From Betaproteobacteria bacterium (lineage in GTDB: Bacteria; Pseudomonadota; Gammaproteobacteria; Burkholderiales; Sulfuricellaceae): a stretch of 64,000 nt of DNA. The stretch is from positions 1 through 64,000 of the forward strand of contig JAJFTF010000051.1 in the NCBI GenBank assembly GCA_021373185.1. Reading direction: 5' to 3'. A program made the position numbers and the translations under genes. The notes under the pieces are model-generated. The model did no database searches and had not been told where the DNA came from. It saw nothing but the letters and a program-made list of their open reading frames with translations. Of the stretch, positions 17,525-27,611 are shown piece after piece. Positions within the stretch are counted from its first letter, which is position 1. Every line of letters starts with the position of its first letter.

Positions 17525-18231
17525 ATCCACTCCTTCATCTTGCTGCGCAAGCGTGCCATGGCTTGGCTGTGCACCTGGCACACACGCGATTCGCTGACCC
17601 CCAGAACCTGGCCGATTTCACGCAGATTCAACTCTTCTTCATAATACATCGCCATCATCAGTTTCTCGCGTTCCGGCAATACATTGATCGCTTCGATCAG
17701 TTTCGCCCTGAAACGCTCATCCTGCAACTTGGCAAACGGCTCTGCGGAATCATCGGCACAATGACGTTCAAAGAAATCACCGTCCTCACCGCTCTGAAAA
17801 TCTTCATAGTGCAACAGTTGGCAACCTCGCGCATCCAGCAACATCTGCTGATAGTCCTCAAGGCTTACCTGCAGCTTGTCAGCCACTTCGCGTTCGGTCG
17901 GAGCGCGACACATGCTCTGCTCCAGCGCATTCATTGCGGACTCAATCTGGCGCAAAGCCTTTCTCGCCGAACGCGGCAGCCAGTCGCATTGGCGCAGCTC
18001 ATCCAGCATCGCACCGCGAATACGCTGCACGGCATAGGTCTCGAACTGGGCGCCCTGCGTATCGTCATAATTGTTCATGGCATCCAGCAGTCCGATCATG
18101 CCGACCTGAATCAGGTCGTCAACTTGCACGCTGGCGGGCAGCCGAGCCATCAGATGATAAGCAATGCGCTTGACCAGCGGGGCATATTGGACAACTTGCT
18201 GATCTTTTACTAATCCGGTTTTTGAATACAT
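17521..18231 (-). CDS. fliA: Flagellar sigma-28 factor
   Basis: Directs RNA polymerase to late flagellar and chemotaxis promoters. The 236-aa protein has region 2 (YAPLVKRIAYHLMARLPASVQVDDLIQVGMIGLLDA), region 3 and region 4 (the ERE-rich helices and the HTH near LREIGQVLGVSESRVCQVHS). Two promoters matching its consensus occur in the window, at 14921 (flgM) and 56393 (cheV). It sits after flhG and before motC in a typical betaproteobacterial order. Confidence 0.95.
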   Translation of the reverse strand: MYSKTGLVKDQQVVQYAPLVKRIAYHLMARLPASVQVDDLIQVGMIGLLDAMNNYDDTQGAQFETYAVQRIRGAMLDELRQCDWLPRSARKALRQIESAMNALEQSMCRAPTEREVADKLQVSLEDYQQMLLDARGCQLLHYEDFQSGEDGDFFERHCADDSAEPFAKLQDERFRAKLIEAINVLPEREKLMMAMYYEEELNLREIGQVLGVSESRVCQVHSQAMARLRSKMKEWI

Positions 18232-18240
18232 GTCGAGATT

Positions 18241-19143
18241 CTATAAGCGAGACTCTTCCACCGCAATACGACTGCTGTGGATGAGGCGCTGCATAAAGGC
18301 TTCCAGGCGGCCATTCTCGCCCGACGGTTGCGGCCATTGTTCCACGGTTTCCGCCATGTTTCTGAGCGCCTTGGCTGATATGGCCGCAGGAAATGCATCC
18401 ACTACCGACCGTCCGATCCGGCCAGCTTGCTTCAATTTATCGTCAATCGGCACATAGCCCATGAAGTCGAGGGAAACATCCAGGAAGCGCACGGCGACCT
18501 TGGCCATGTTGTCGTACAATGTCCGCGCCTCGGATTCGCTCTTCACCTTGCTCGCCAGAATATGAAAACGATGGATGGCGAATCGCTGATTGAGCAACTT
18601 GATCAAGGCATAACCATCGGTGATCGAGGACGGGTGTTCGGACACCACGATCACGATTTCCTGAGAAGCCACAGACAACGACAAGACGTTGCTGGCGACC
18701 CCGGCAACGGCATCCACCAGTACCACGTCCACTGTTTTCGCTATTTGGCGGAACGACTGCACCAGCCAATCCTGATCCTCCGATCCCAATTCTCCAAGCA
18801 TCTGTAGCCCTTTGCCGGCGGAAACGATGCTCACTCCCTCCGGGCCGCGCATGATCACCTCATCCAGCGTCTTTTCGCGCCGGATTACATGCATCAAGTC
18901 ATAGCGCGCAGAGAGACCGAGCAGGGTTTCCATGCCGCCCTTGCCCTGTTGCTCGTCCAACACCAGCACATGCCGACCGCGCTTGGCCAGTGCCGCAGCC
19001 AGATTGACCACAATATTGGACTTGCCCGCACCGACTCTACCGCTGGTCAGCATCACCACCCGCACTGAATCGCGCTCCAGCAGGCGGCGCAGACCTTCGG
19101 CCTGATCCTGCAAGACATCAACCACGGATAGAGTCCATGCCAC
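18241..19143 (-). CDS. flhG: FlhG/FleN-type ParA-family ATPase with altered Walker A
   Basis: FlhG limits flagellum number, partly by stimulating the FlhF GTPase and acting on the sigma-54 activator. The 300-aa protein has an N-terminal FlhF-activating helix (DQAEGLRRLL) and the MinD-like fold. The ATP loop reads TSGRVGAGKSN, where the family usually has GKGGVGKTN, so the signature lysine is Arg. The Walker A-prime region reads VLVLDEQQGKGG rather than the usual DADLG type. The start is a GTG at 19143 that overlaps flhF. Whether ATP-dependent dimerisation persists is unclear. Confidence 0.85.
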   Translation of the reverse strand: MAWTLSVVDVLQDQAEGLRRLLERDSVRVVMLTSGRVGAGKSNIVVNLAAALAKRGRHVLVLDEQQGKGGMETLLGLSARYDLMHVIRREKTLDEVIMRGPEGVSIVSAGKGLQMLGELGSEDQDWLVQSFRQIAKTVDVVLVDAVAGVASNVLSLSVASQEIVIVVSEHPSSITDGYALIKLLNQRFAIHRFHILASKVKSESEARTLYDNMAKVAVRFLDVSLDFMGYVPIDDKLKQAGRIGRSVVDAFPAAISAKALRNMAETVEQWPQPSGENGRLEAFMQRLIHSSRIAVEESRL

Positions 19144-20431
19144 GCTTGTTTTCCGTGGTGTCAGCAGATTCCACGGCTGCCATCGCCAGTGGATATTCAG
19201 CTTCCCGCAGAGTAAAGGGCGAAGTTTCCGATGCAGGTTTCAGAACCCTGTCCACCAGGTACGCCGGATTGGGCAGGTGCAGATCCTCCGGCACCCGTTG
19301 TCCGTTAGCCACATAATGGAGCCGCAATTTGTGGCGAATCACGACATCCAGCACCGGACCGATGCTGATCGCTTCATCTATCTTGGTCAGGATGCAGCCA
19401 TCCAGATCCTCCGTCTGGTGGGAGCGGACGACATCGTCGAGCGTGCTGCCCTGACCATTGGCAGAAAGCAAAAGCAGGCGCTTGATGCTGCGCCCGCCAC
19501 CCGACAGAAGCGCCACCTGTTCGGAAAGGCGGCGATCGCGCTGGCTCATGCCGACCGTGTCGACCAGGATCAAGTGCTTGCTCTGCAGATCGGCCAAGGT
19601 AAGCTGCAAATCCGCCTCGTCCTTGATTACATAAACCGGGACGCCAAGAATCTTGCCGTAAATGCGCAATTGCTCGTGAGCGCCGATCCGGTAGGTATCC
19701 GTGGTAATCAGAGCCAGGCTGGACGGGCCATGTTTCAGGGTGCAACGTGCGGCCAGCTTGGCCACGGTGGTCGTCTTGCCAACCCCGGTTGGGCCAATCA
19801 ATGCATAAACGCCGCCGCGATCGACGATATCGTCGCCCTCCTTCACCACATGCAGGTTATGCATCAAAGCCGCCTTCAACCAGCGCAAGCTCTTTTCCAG
19901 ATCATAGCTGGACGGCAATTTTTCCAGCAATTGACGGGAAAGCAAAGGACTTAACCCCATACTCAACAGGTGGCGCAAAGCCTCGATTTTTGACGGCTCT
20001 TTCCGTTGCAGATCGCTCCAGGCAAAACCGGACAACTGGCCTTCCAGCATACCGCGCAAAAACTTTATTTCACGGACGATATCCTGTGTTATCGGCTCCT
20101 GCGCAGTATCCTCCAGCGGAACGGATTTAACATTATCCTGCGGCGCACTATTTTTTTGCGCTCGCGAAACAAGAGGGTTCGTGGCGGCAGGTGGGGGCTC
20201 GGAACGGAAAGAAAAATCGACCGGAACAGGGCTTGGCTTGACTGGCGATGGAATATGCGGAATATCGTGCGCGCCGGCAAGAGAAGTCATGTCCGTATCC
20301 GCTACCGCCATGATCTCGATGCCACCTGCTACCTGGCGGTTAGCCAGGATAATGGCGTCGGCACCCAGCGCATCCCTGACCTGGCGCAAGGCTTCGCGTG
20401 TAGTACTGGCATAGAACTTCCGTACGTTCAT
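19118..20431 (-). CDS. flhF: Flagellar biosynthesis SRP-type GTPase
   Basis: Determines where polar flagella are built; an SRP54/FtsY relative. The 437-aa protein has an N-terminal basic domain (NVRKFYASTTREALRQVRDALG), a Pro/Ser-rich linker and the NG GTPase domain. G1 is GPTGVGKTTTVAKLA near residue 215, ITTDTYRIGAHEQL follows, and G3-like DTVGMSQRD and TKIDEA come later. It overlaps flhA by 4 nt (ATGA) and flhG by 26 nt. Its presence with flhG suggests polar flagellation. Confidence 0.93.
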   Translation of the reverse strand: MNVRKFYASTTREALRQVRDALGADAIILANRQVAGGIEIMAVADTDMTSLAGAHDIPHIPSPVKPSPVPVDFSFRSEPPPAATNPLVSRAQKNSAPQDNVKSVPLEDTAQEPITQDIVREIKFLRGMLEGQLSGFAWSDLQRKEPSKIEALRHLLSMGLSPLLSRQLLEKLPSSYDLEKSLRWLKAALMHNLHVVKEGDDIVDRGGVYALIGPTGVGKTTTVAKLAARCTLKHGPSSLALITTDTYRIGAHEQLRIYGKILGVPVYVIKDEADLQLTLADLQSKHLILVDTVGMSQRDRRLSEQVALLSGGGRSIKRLLLLSANGQGSTLDDVVRSHQTEDLDGCILTKIDEAISIGPVLDVVIRHKLRLHYVANGQRVPEDLHLPNPAYLVDRVLKPASETSPFTLREAEYPLAMAAVESADTTENKRGMDSIRG

Positions 20432-22509
20432 CTACCCCCCAGTACAGCGGTCACTTTAATGGTTTTCGTATCCGGCACTTCGGCATGGGAAATCACCTTG
20501 AGCTGAGGCACCGCACGCCGCAGAAAACGCGACATCAGACCACGCAACGGCGCCGGCACCAGAAGCACGGCAGGCAGGCCCAATTGCTCCTGGTTCTGCG
20601 CCACAGTCTGCGCCTGCGTTAACAAATTTTCAGCCAGCCCGGGTTCCAGTCCGGCGCCTTCGCCGCCAGACAGTTGCGCCGCCTGCATCAGCAACCCCTC
20701 AAGTCCGGGGTCCAGCGAAATGACCTGCAGCTCATGCGTGCCCTGATAAATTTGCTGGATAATCGCACGTCCCAATCCGACGCGAACCAGGGACGCCAAT
20801 TCATCAATGTTTTGCGTACGAGTCACGTTTTCGGCAAGTATCTCAATAATGGTGCGCATATCGCGAATATGCACGCCTTCTTCCAGCAGGCTTTGAAGCA
20901 CCCGGTGCAAGGTGGAAAGCTGCATTTGCTTGGGCACAAGGTCCTCGACCAGCTTGGGCGATTCTTTCGTCAGATGATCCAGCAACTGCTGCACCTCTTC
21001 GCGCCCCAGCAACTCTGCACTGTGGGTCTGAATAATATTGGACAGATGGGTTGCAATGACCGTACTGGCATCCACGACAGTATACCCCAGAGATTGCGCC
21101 TGTTCGCGCAGCTCCGCTTCGATCCAGACTGCCGGCAAACCAAAAGCGGGGTCCTTGGTGGGCGTGCCCGCCAAGGTGCCCAGCACACGACCGGGGTTAA
21201 TCGCCAGATACATGCCTGCATAGGCCTCGCCATGCCCCATCTCGACACCCTTCAAGGCAATACGATAGCCGTTGGGCTTGAGTTCGAGGTTGTCGCGAAT
21301 GTGCACCGCAGGCACCACAAACCCGGTCTCGTGGGCGAATTTCTTGCGTATGCCGCGAATGCGCCGCAGCAGTTCGCCATCCTGATTCCTGTCAACCAGT
21401 GAAATAAGGCGATAACCGACCTCCAGCCCCAGAATATCCACCGGCATCACGTCGTCCCAACTCACATCGGTTGCCTCGACCGGCGCCTGAACGGGAACCT
21501 CGACCTCCGGCGCTTCAGGCACTCGCGCTCGCTGTTCAATATAATAGGCAGCGCCGGAAAGCACGGCGGCCAATGTCAGGAAAGAAAAATGCGGCATGTT
21601 CGGAATCATGCCGATCACGCCCAGAATCCCGGAAGTAATGTAAAGCACCAACGGCTGACTGAACAACTGGCCGAGCATCTGCTGGCTCAGGTCTTCATCG
21701 GTGGATACACGGCTGACCACAATACCTGCTGCGGTCGAGATTACAAGAGCCGGAATTTGCGCCACCAATCCGTCGCCGATAGTCAGCAAGGTATAGTTGT
21801 TGGCTGCGGTAGCGAAGTCCAGATTGTGTTGCAGTACGCCTACAGTCAGTCCGCCGATGATCATGATCAGCATGATCAGGATGCCGGCAACGGCATCGCC
21901 ACGTACGAACTTGCTGGCACCATCCATCGAACCGAAGAAATCCGCTTCCTGGGAAATGATGGCGCGGCGTTTTCTGGCCTCATCTTCGCCAATCAGGCCG
22001 GCATTGAGGTCGGCGTCAATCGCCATTTGCTTGCCCGGCATCGCATCCAATGTGAAACGCGCGCTGACCTCGGCAATCCGCCCGGCACCCTTGGTGATTA
22101 CCACGAAATTAATGATCACCAGGATGACGAACAAAATAATGCCAACAGCATAGTTTCCGCCTACCAGGAAATGGCCGAATGCTTCAATCACTTTTCCTGC
22201 GGCATCGGCGCCAGTATGGCCTTCGAGCAGGACAATCCGGGCGGATGCCACGTTGAGCGACAGTCGCAACAGCGTGGTCACCAGCAATACGGTGGGGAAT
22301 ACGGCAAATTCGAGTGGCTTGGTGGTGTACAGGCTGACCAGCAACACGATCATCGCCAGAGCAATATTGAAGGTGAACAACAGGTCGAGAAGGATCGGCG
22401 GCAAAGGCAGGATCATCATGCCCAGGATCATGATGATCAGAATCGGCCCGGCCAGCTTGCTCAGGCTCACTCCGCCCGGCAACTTTATCCCTTCAAGCAT
22501 GGCATTCAT
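20428..22509 (-). CDS. flhA: Flagellar type III export protein FlhA
   Basis: The large export-gate protein. The 693-aa product has eight membrane segments in the first ~330 residues, with the conserved FHIPEP loop region between helices 4 and 5 (ARFTLDAMPGKQMAIDADLNAG), and a cytoplasmic nonamer-forming domain with RDNLELKPNGYRI. The length is normal. It overlaps flhB by 4 nt upstream and flhF by 4 nt downstream, so the four genes form one coupled unit. Confidence 0.96.
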   Translation of the reverse strand: MNAMLEGIKLPGGVSLSKLAGPILIIMILGMMILPLPPILLDLLFTFNIALAMIVLLVSLYTTKPLEFAVFPTVLLVTTLLRLSLNVASARIVLLEGHTGADAAGKVIEAFGHFLVGGNYAVGIILFVILVIINFVVITKGAGRIAEVSARFTLDAMPGKQMAIDADLNAGLIGEDEARKRRAIISQEADFFGSMDGASKFVRGDAVAGILIMLIMIIGGLTVGVLQHNLDFATAANNYTLLTIGDGLVAQIPALVISTAAGIVVSRVSTDEDLSQQMLGQLFSQPLVLYITSGILGVIGMIPNMPHFSFLTLAAVLSGAAYYIEQRARVPEAPEVEVPVQAPVEATDVSWDDVMPVDILGLEVGYRLISLVDRNQDGELLRRIRGIRKKFAHETGFVVPAVHIRDNLELKPNGYRIALKGVEMGHGEAYAGMYLAINPGRVLGTLAGTPTKDPAFGLPAVWIEAELREQAQSLGYTVVDASTVIATHLSNIIQTHSAELLGREEVQQLLDHLTKESPKLVEDLVPKQMQLSTLHRVLQSLLEEGVHIRDMRTIIEILAENVTRTQNIDELASLVRVGLGRAIIQQIYQGTHELQVISLDPGLEGLLMQAAQLSGGEGAGLEPGLAENLLTQAQTVAQNQEQLGLPAVLLVPAPLRGLMSRFLRRAVPQLKVISHAEVPDTKTIKVTAVLGGR

Positions 22510-23648
22510 GCAGTCTCACCTTCCGGATCGAGATCGGACGGCACTGGCAGATTTTTCGGCGGTTGTGGCGCTACGCCCTGACCTGCCTCATAACTGCGCA
22601 ACTGGTAGACATAGGCAAGCACTTCGGCCACCGCGGTATACAACGCAGATGGAATTTCCTCTCCCAATTCGGCGTGAGTGTACAGTGCGCGAGCCAAAGG
22701 CGGCGCTTCCAGAATCGGGATATGGTGCTCCACGCCCAACTCTCTGATGCGCGCCGCCAAGAGCGCCGATCCTTTGGCGACGACGACCGGCGCCCCCATG
22801 GCTTTGTCCTGATAGCGCAATGCCACCGCATAATGAGTCGGGTTGGTCACAATGACGTCGGCCTTCGGCACCTCGGCCATCATGCGGCGGCGGGCCATCT
22901 CGCGCTGCATCCTGCGAATCTGCGCCTTGACTTCAGGCGAGCCTTCCATTTCCTTGTTCTCTTGGCGCACTTCCTCTTTCGTCATCTTCAGCTTGCTGGC
23001 GTGTTGCCATAGCTGGAAAGGCACATCGACCGCCACGATCAGGATGATCGAACCGGCGATGGAAAGGAAAGCGACACCGAGCAGGCTGCCCAGATGGGCG
23101 ATGCTTTGATGGATCGGCTCACCCACCAGAGAAAACATTTCTTCCTTGTGATGCATGATGACCCAATAGGCAACGCCGCCGATCACCGCCGATTTTGCCA
23201 GCGCCTTGCCCAGTTCGACTAGGCTGTTCATTGAGAAGAGACGACCGATCCCCTTGATCGGGTCAATACGAGCGAAGTCAGGCTGCACCGCCTGGAAACT
23301 GAACAACCATCCGCCCAGTACCAATGGCGCAAAAAGTGCGGCCACAACCATCAACAGGATAAAAGGGAGAAAAACGACCAACATGCTCAATGACTGCTGG
23401 TGTAGACGAGCCAGCATCAACAGGGGGTCAAACGCCTCTGCGCGGCCCAGCACCAATCCGCCGCGCATCAGTCCGAGCAGGCTGTCCATCAGTTGCGGGC
23501 CCATCATCATCAGGCCGCCGCCAGCAGCCATCAACACGGCGAATGTCGAAAGCTCACGGGAACGGGCAATCTGGCCTTTCTCGCGAGCTTGTTCTATTCG
23601 TCGTGATGACGCGGGTTCTGTTTTTTCTAAATCGCTGTCTTCCGCCAT
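22506..23648 (-). CDS. flhB: Flagellar export switch protein FlhB
   Basis: Switches export specificity from hook to filament. The 380-aa protein has an N-terminal cytoplasmic stretch, four membrane segments (about residues 30-210) and the autocleavage site NPTH in DVIVTNPTHYAVALRY (near residue 269), followed by the cytoplasmic domain FlhBCC. The tail ends with a Pro-rich segment (PQPPKNLPVPSDLDPEGETA). It is the first gene of block 1 on the minus strand and begins 150 bases after iscX; no clear promoter could be assigned in that gap. Confidence 0.95.
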   Translation of the reverse strand: MAEDSDLEKTEPASSRRIEQAREKGQIARSRELSTFAVLMAAGGGLMMMGPQLMDSLLGLMRGGLVLGRAEAFDPLLMLARLHQQSLSMLVVFLPFILLMVVAALFAPLVLGGWLFSFQAVQPDFARIDPIKGIGRLFSMNSLVELGKALAKSAVIGGVAYWVIMHHKEEMFSLVGEPIHQSIAHLGSLLGVAFLSIAGSIILIVAVDVPFQLWQHASKLKMTKEEVRQENKEMEGSPEVKAQIRRMQREMARRRMMAEVPKADVIVTNPTHYAVALRYQDKAMGAPVVVAKGSALLAARIRELGVEHHIPILEAPPLARALYTHAELGEEIPSALYTAVAEVLAYVYQLRSYEAGQGVAPQPPKNLPVPSDLDPEGETA

Positions 23649-23801
23649 TTATTTCCCTCGACCATAGCGCAGCGCAGGTAGCACATTTGGCGTGCAGTTT
23701 ACATCATTTCCAGCAGATATTGGAGCGGAGGGGAATTATTATGGGGAGCATGAAACATTCGGCCTCGCGGTTCGGACGCCGGACTCCCATGGTGCGGGAA
23801 G

Positions 23802-23996
23802 CTATTCTGTCTCGTCTATCCAGGCCATCTGAATCGCTTCGAGAATTTTCTCGCTGGATTTTTCCGGATCGTCGCTAAAACATGACAATTCCGTAATCCA
23901 ACGATGCAAATCGGTAAAGCGGACATAGCGGGGATCCACTTCAGGGAATTTTTCATAAAGCTCGATGGCGATATCGAGCGTATCGGTCCATTTCAT
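23802..23996 (-). CDS. iscX: IscX/YfhJ iron-sulfur accessory protein
   Basis: A small acidic protein that binds IscS and iron and moderates cluster assembly. The 64-aa product begins MKWTDTLDIAIELYEKFPEVDPRYVRFTDLHRW-type and carries the acidic surface expected of the family. It is the last gene of the isc operon, 18 bases after fdx. Confidence 0.92.
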   Translation of the reverse strand: MKWTDTLDIAIELYEKFPEVDPRYVRFTDLHRWITELSCFSDDPEKSSEKILEAIQMAWIDETE

Positions 23997-24014
23997 CGTG
24001 TCCCTCCGTTGCGA

Positions 24015-24353
24015 TCAGTGATGTTCGCTGGCCAGGTTAATGGTGTATTTGGGAATTTCAACCACCAGATCCTGATCCCTGACGATCGCCTGGCAGGAAA
24101 GGCGCGAAGCCGGTTCCAGCCCCCACGCCTTGTCCAGCATATCCTCCTCCAGTTCATCGGCGGGATCGAGCGACTCCAACCCCTCGCGCACCACCACATG
24201 GCAGGTGGTGCAAGCGCATGATTTCTCGCAGGCATGTTCGATTTCTATGCCATTTTCGAGCAGGGCGTCGCAAATGGATATGCCCGGCGTGGCGTCGATC
24301 ATGGCGCCATCGGGGCAAAGCTGTTCATTCGGCAATACGATGATCTTCGGCAT
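24015..24353 (-). CDS. fdx: [2Fe-2S] ferredoxin of the isc operon
   Basis: Supplies electrons for cluster assembly and is itself a [2Fe-2S] protein. The 112-aa product starts at the ATG at 24353, just after the hscA stop. The four cluster cysteines lie in EHACEKSCACTTCHV (three in the first loop, then TTC), with the last one near SCQAIV. It is of the adrenodoxin type. Its gene follows hscA and precedes iscX in the standard order. Confidence 0.95.
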   Translation of the reverse strand: MPKIIVLPNEQLCPDGAMIDATPGISICDALLENGIEIEHACEKSCACTTCHVVVREGLESLDPADELEEDMLDKAWGLEPASRLSCQAIVRDQDLVVEIPKYTINLASEHH

Positions 24354-24355
24354 AT

Positions 24356-26224
24356 TCAGGCCTCCCATTCTTCAAGTTTATGGCCTGTCATCGCCTTTTT
24401 CACACTCTGATCCATGCGCCGTGCGGCAAATGCCTCGCTGATATGATTGAGTTTTTCGATCTGCGCCTTGATTTGTTGATGACCCTGGTCTTTGATCGCG
24501 AGGCGCAAAGCGGCCATGCCCTCATCAATCTCAGTTCGCTCCGCGACACTGAGCAGGCTATCGCCATTTTCACTCAGCGCGGCTTCGATTGCCTCGATCA
24601 GGCGTCCGGCCTCAACTTGCTGCTCGCGCAGGGCGCGCGATGCCATGTCGGTCTTGGCGTTCTCCTGCGAAGTGCGCAACATCTGGGCAATTTCATCATC
24701 GCTCAGACCGTAAGACGGCTTCACCACAATCGAAGCTTCCACGCCATTGCTTTTTTCCTGTGCCGAAACGCTGAGCAGGCCATCGGCATCCACCTGGAAG
24801 GTAACGCGAATGCGCGCGGCTCCAGCCACCATCGGCGGAATGCCGCGCAGTTCGAACTTGGCCAGAGAGCGGCAATCGCTCACCAGTTCGCGCTCGCCTT
24901 GCAGCACGTGAATGCTCATCGCGGTTTGTCCATCCTTGTAGGTGGTGAACTCTTGCGCGCGCGCCACGGGAATGGTGGAATTGCGCGGGATAACCTTCTC
25001 CACCAAGCCCCCCATGGTTTCCAGCCCCAGCGAAAGCGGAATCACGTCGAGCAGCAGCCAATCGTCGTCGGAACGATTTCCTGCGAGGACATTGGCCTGG
25101 ATCGCAGCCCCCAGCGCGACCACCCGGTCAGGATCGAGATTGTTAAGCGGCTCCTGGCGGAAAAACTGCCCAACGGCATGCTGTATCTGCGGCATGCGGG
25201 TCGCGCCGCCAACCATCACCACCCCTTTCACGTCTTCGGGTTCCAGATTGGCATCACGCAACGCTTTTTTGGTCGGCGTCAGGGTCTTGCTGACCAAACT
25301 GGCAGTGATATTGGTGAAAATTTCGGCGGTCAGGGTCAGATCGACGATTTCGCCAGTGCCGAGCACCGCGTTAATCCGTACTTCGGCGCGCGTGGTCAGA
25401 TCTTCCTTGGCTTCACGCGCTCTGGTCAGCAACAACCGCGCATCCTGCGGCTTCATGGCAGACAGCTTGGCCTGTTCAAGAATCCAGCAATAAACGCGGT
25501 GATCAAAATCATCGCCGCCCAAGGCGGAATCGCCATTGGTGGCCAGCACCTCGAAAACCCCCTTGGACAATCGTAATATCGAGATGTCGAAAGTGCCGCC
25601 GCCCAAGTCGTAGACCGCGTAAACGCCCTCCGCCGCATTGTCGAGGCCATAGGCCACCGCCGCCGCCGTCGGTTCGTTCAGCAGTCGCAGCACGTTGAGT
25701 CCGGCCAAGCGGGCTGCATCCTTGGTGGCCTGACGCTGGGCATCGTCAAAATATGCCGGCACGGTAATGACCGCGCCCACCAGTTCGCCACCCAGCGATT
25801 TCTCGGCACGATCGCGCAACACCTTGAGAATTTCGGAAGACACCTCGACCGGGCTTTTTATTCCGGCGACGGTTTTCAACTGCACCATGCCCGGCGCATC
25901 GACAAACTGGTAAGGCATGCTGCCGACATCATTCAGATCGCGCAGCCCTCTGCCCATGAAACGCTTTACTGAAACGATGGTGTTGTGGGGGTCGTTGCTT
26001 TGCAGCGCCTGTGCTGAATAACCGACATCGGTGCTGCCGTCGGCGTGATAGCGCACCACAGAAGGCAACAGCGCACGCCCGGTTTCATCGTGCAGCACGA
26101 CGCTCATGCCGCTTCTGACCGTCGCCACCAACGAATTGGTCGTACCCAGATCAATACCCACCGCCAAGCGGTGCTGGTGAGGTGCGGCGCTCATGCCGGG
26201 TTCTGCGATTTGAAGCAATGCCAT
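24356..26224 (-). CDS. hscA: Fe-S cluster assembly chaperone HscA
   Basis: A Hsp70-class ATPase specialised for transfer of clusters from IscU. The 622-aa protein has the nucleotide-binding [17 protein letters not shown] motif near residue 24, [24 protein letters not shown] and [10 protein letters not shown], followed by a substrate-binding domain and helical lid. The length fits HscA. It lies between hscB and fdx. The start at 26224 gives a short N-terminal tail, as usual in HscA. Confidence 0.95.
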   Translation of the reverse strand: MALLQIAEPGMSAAPHQHRLAVGIDLGTTNSLVATVRSGMSVVLHDETGRALLPSVVRYHADGSTDVGYSAQALQSNDPHNTIVSVKRFMGRGLRDLNDVGSMPYQFVDAPGMVQLKTVAGIKSPVEVSSEILKVLRDRAEKSLGGELVGAVITVPAYFDDAQRQATKDAARLAGLNVLRLLNEPTAAAVAYGLDNAAEGVYAVYDLGGGTFDISILRLSKGVFEVLATNGDSALGGDDFDHRVYCWILEQAKLSAMKPQDARLLLTRAREAKEDLTTRAEVRINAVLGTGEIVDLTLTAEIFTNITASLVSKTLTPTKKALRDANLEPEDVKGVVMVGGATRMPQIQHAVGQFFRQEPLNNLDPDRVVALGAAIQANVLAGNRSDDDWLLLDVIPLSLGLETMGGLVEKVIPRNSTIPVARAQEFTTYKDGQTAMSIHVLQGERELVSDCRSLAKFELRGIPPMVAGAARIRVTFQVDADGLLSVSAQEKSNGVEASIVVKPSYGLSDDEIAQMLRTSQENAKTDMASRALREQQVEAGRLIEAIEAALSENGDSLLSVAERTEIDEGMAALRLAIKDQGHQQIKAQIEKLNHISEAFAARRMDQSVKKAMTGHKLEEWEA

Positions 26225-26271
26225 ATATAAAATCCGTTGATTTTTCCACGGGTTGATTCGTGGTTAAAAAA

Positions 26272-26814
26272 CTACCCTTCGACCGCTTCCAGCGCGTAGT
26301 TGATTTCCTCGCGCAATTTTTCCATGAATTTAAGCTCGCGGACGACTTCCGCGGCTTTTTCGAAATTTCTGTCGTTATCCAGCAGTGCCGTCAACTGAGT
26401 CTGCTGTGCCAGCACGTCGGCGCGCAGCTTACCGCTCAAATGTTCGAGATCGGATACATCCCGTGCGGCGCGGGCTTCGCCAATCGCCTCGCGCCATTCC
26501 ATCTGCTGCATCAGGAATGCAGGCGACATCGCGGTATTGGTTTCCTCGTGAAGCTCGAAACCATTCAGATGGAGCAGGTAACGCGCCCGGTCAAGCGGTT
26601 GCCGCAAAGTCTGGTAGGCTTCATTCACCTGCGTCGACCATTGCATGGAAAGCCTGCGCTCGACATCGTTCAAGTGCGCGAATTTGTCTGGATGCACTTG
26701 GCTCTGGATGTCGCGATAAGCCTGCTCCAGCTTGGTCAGGTCGATCCGGTAAGCGGGCGTCATGCCGAGCAGCTCGAAATGATTCTTGCTGAAATCGAAA
26801 TTCATCGAGTGCAT
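26272..26814 (-). CDS. hscB: Co-chaperone HscB
   Basis: A J-domain protein that brings IscU to HscA and stimulates its ATPase. The 180-aa product has the J-domain with the motif HPDKF near residue 42 and the C-terminal helical IscU-binding domain. The ATG at 26814 is used; a second ATG three codons in is also possible. It lies between iscA and hscA with short gaps. Confidence 0.94.
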   Translation of the reverse strand: MHSMNFDFSKNHFELLGMTPAYRIDLTKLEQAYRDIQSQVHPDKFAHLNDVERRLSMQWSTQVNEAYQTLRQPLDRARYLLHLNGFELHEETNTAMSPAFLMQQMEWREAIGEARAARDVSDLEHLSGKLRADVLAQQTQLTALLDNDRNFEKAAEVVRELKFMEKLREEINYALEAVEG

Positions 26815-26823
26815 GGCGTACGC

Positions 26824-27147
26824 CTAGACGCCGAAACTCTCGCCGCAGCCGCATGCACTCTTGACGTTAGGATTGTTGAACTTGAAGCCTTCGCTCAACC
26901 CCTCGCGGACATAATCCAGTTCGGTGCCTTCGAGGTAGGCGAGGCTTTTCGCATCGACCAGCACCTTGACGCCATGGCTTTCGAACTGGTTGTCGCCTTC
27001 GTTAAGCTCGTCAGCAAATTCCAGCGTATAGGCCATGCCGGAGCAACCGCTGGTGCGTACGCCCAAGCGCAATCCAACGCCTTTTCCGCGCTTTTCAATA
27101 TAGCTTTTAACGTGGTTGGCAGCTTTTTCAGTCAGGGTAACAGCCAT
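26824..27147 (-). CDS. iscA: Iron-sulfur cluster assembly protein IscA
   Basis: An A-type carrier that delivers clusters, mainly [4Fe-4S], to targets. The 107-aa protein has the three cysteines of the family: one in TSGCSGMAY near residue 35 and two in the C-terminal SACGCGESF. Length and order are standard. It starts 32 bases after iscU. Confidence 0.96.
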   Translation of the reverse strand: MAVTLTEKAANHVKSYIEKRGKGVGLRLGVRTSGCSGMAYTLEFADELNEGDNQFESHGVKVLVDAKSLAYLEGTELDYVREGLSEGFKFNNPNVKSACGCGESFGV

Positions 27148-27179
27148 TTTCTATCTCCTTGTTTAACCAAAACGGCGCA

Positions 27180-27590
27180 TCAGCCTTTGCAGGCGGCAGC
27201 CACTACCATTTCGCCATGTTTGGCCTTGTAATCGGCCACGGCGGCCTTGATTGCATCTTCCGCCAGCACCGAGCAGTGAATTTTCACCGGCGGCAACGCC
27301 AGCTCTTCGGCGATTTGGGTGTTCTTGATGGTCAGCGCCTCGTCCAGGGTCTTGCCCTTGACCCACTCGGTCACCAGCGAACTCGAGGCGATCGCCGATC
27401 CACAGCCATAGGTCTTGAACTTGGCATCCTCGATCACGCCGTCCTTGTTCACCTTGATCTGCAGCTTCATTACATCGCCGCAAGCAGGCGCGCCGACCAT
27501 GCCGGTGGCAACGCCTTCATCGTCCTGGTTAAAAGTGCCGACGTTGCGGGGATTCTCGTAGTGATCCAATACCTTGGTGCTATAAGACAT
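27180..27590 (-). CDS. iscU: Iron-sulfur cluster scaffold IscU
   Basis: The scaffold on which [2Fe-2S] clusters are built with sulfur from IscS. The 136-aa protein has the cluster-binding cysteines in GAPACGDVMK, TYGCGSA and HCSVLAEDA, and the HscA-recognition motif LPPVK. It follows iscS after 21 bases. Confidence 0.97.
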   Translation of the reverse strand: MSYSTKVLDHYENPRNVGTFNQDDEGVATGMVGAPACGDVMKLQIKVNKDGVIEDAKFKTYGCGSAIASSSLVTEWVKGKTLDEALTIKNTQIAEELALPPVKIHCSVLAEDAIKAAVADYKAKHGEMVVAAACKG

Positions 27591-27611
27591 GATAATTCTC
27601 CTTACAAAATA

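Noticed and set aside
24380..25576. 398-aa plus-strand ORF inside hscA
   Set aside because: Antisense shadow of HscA.
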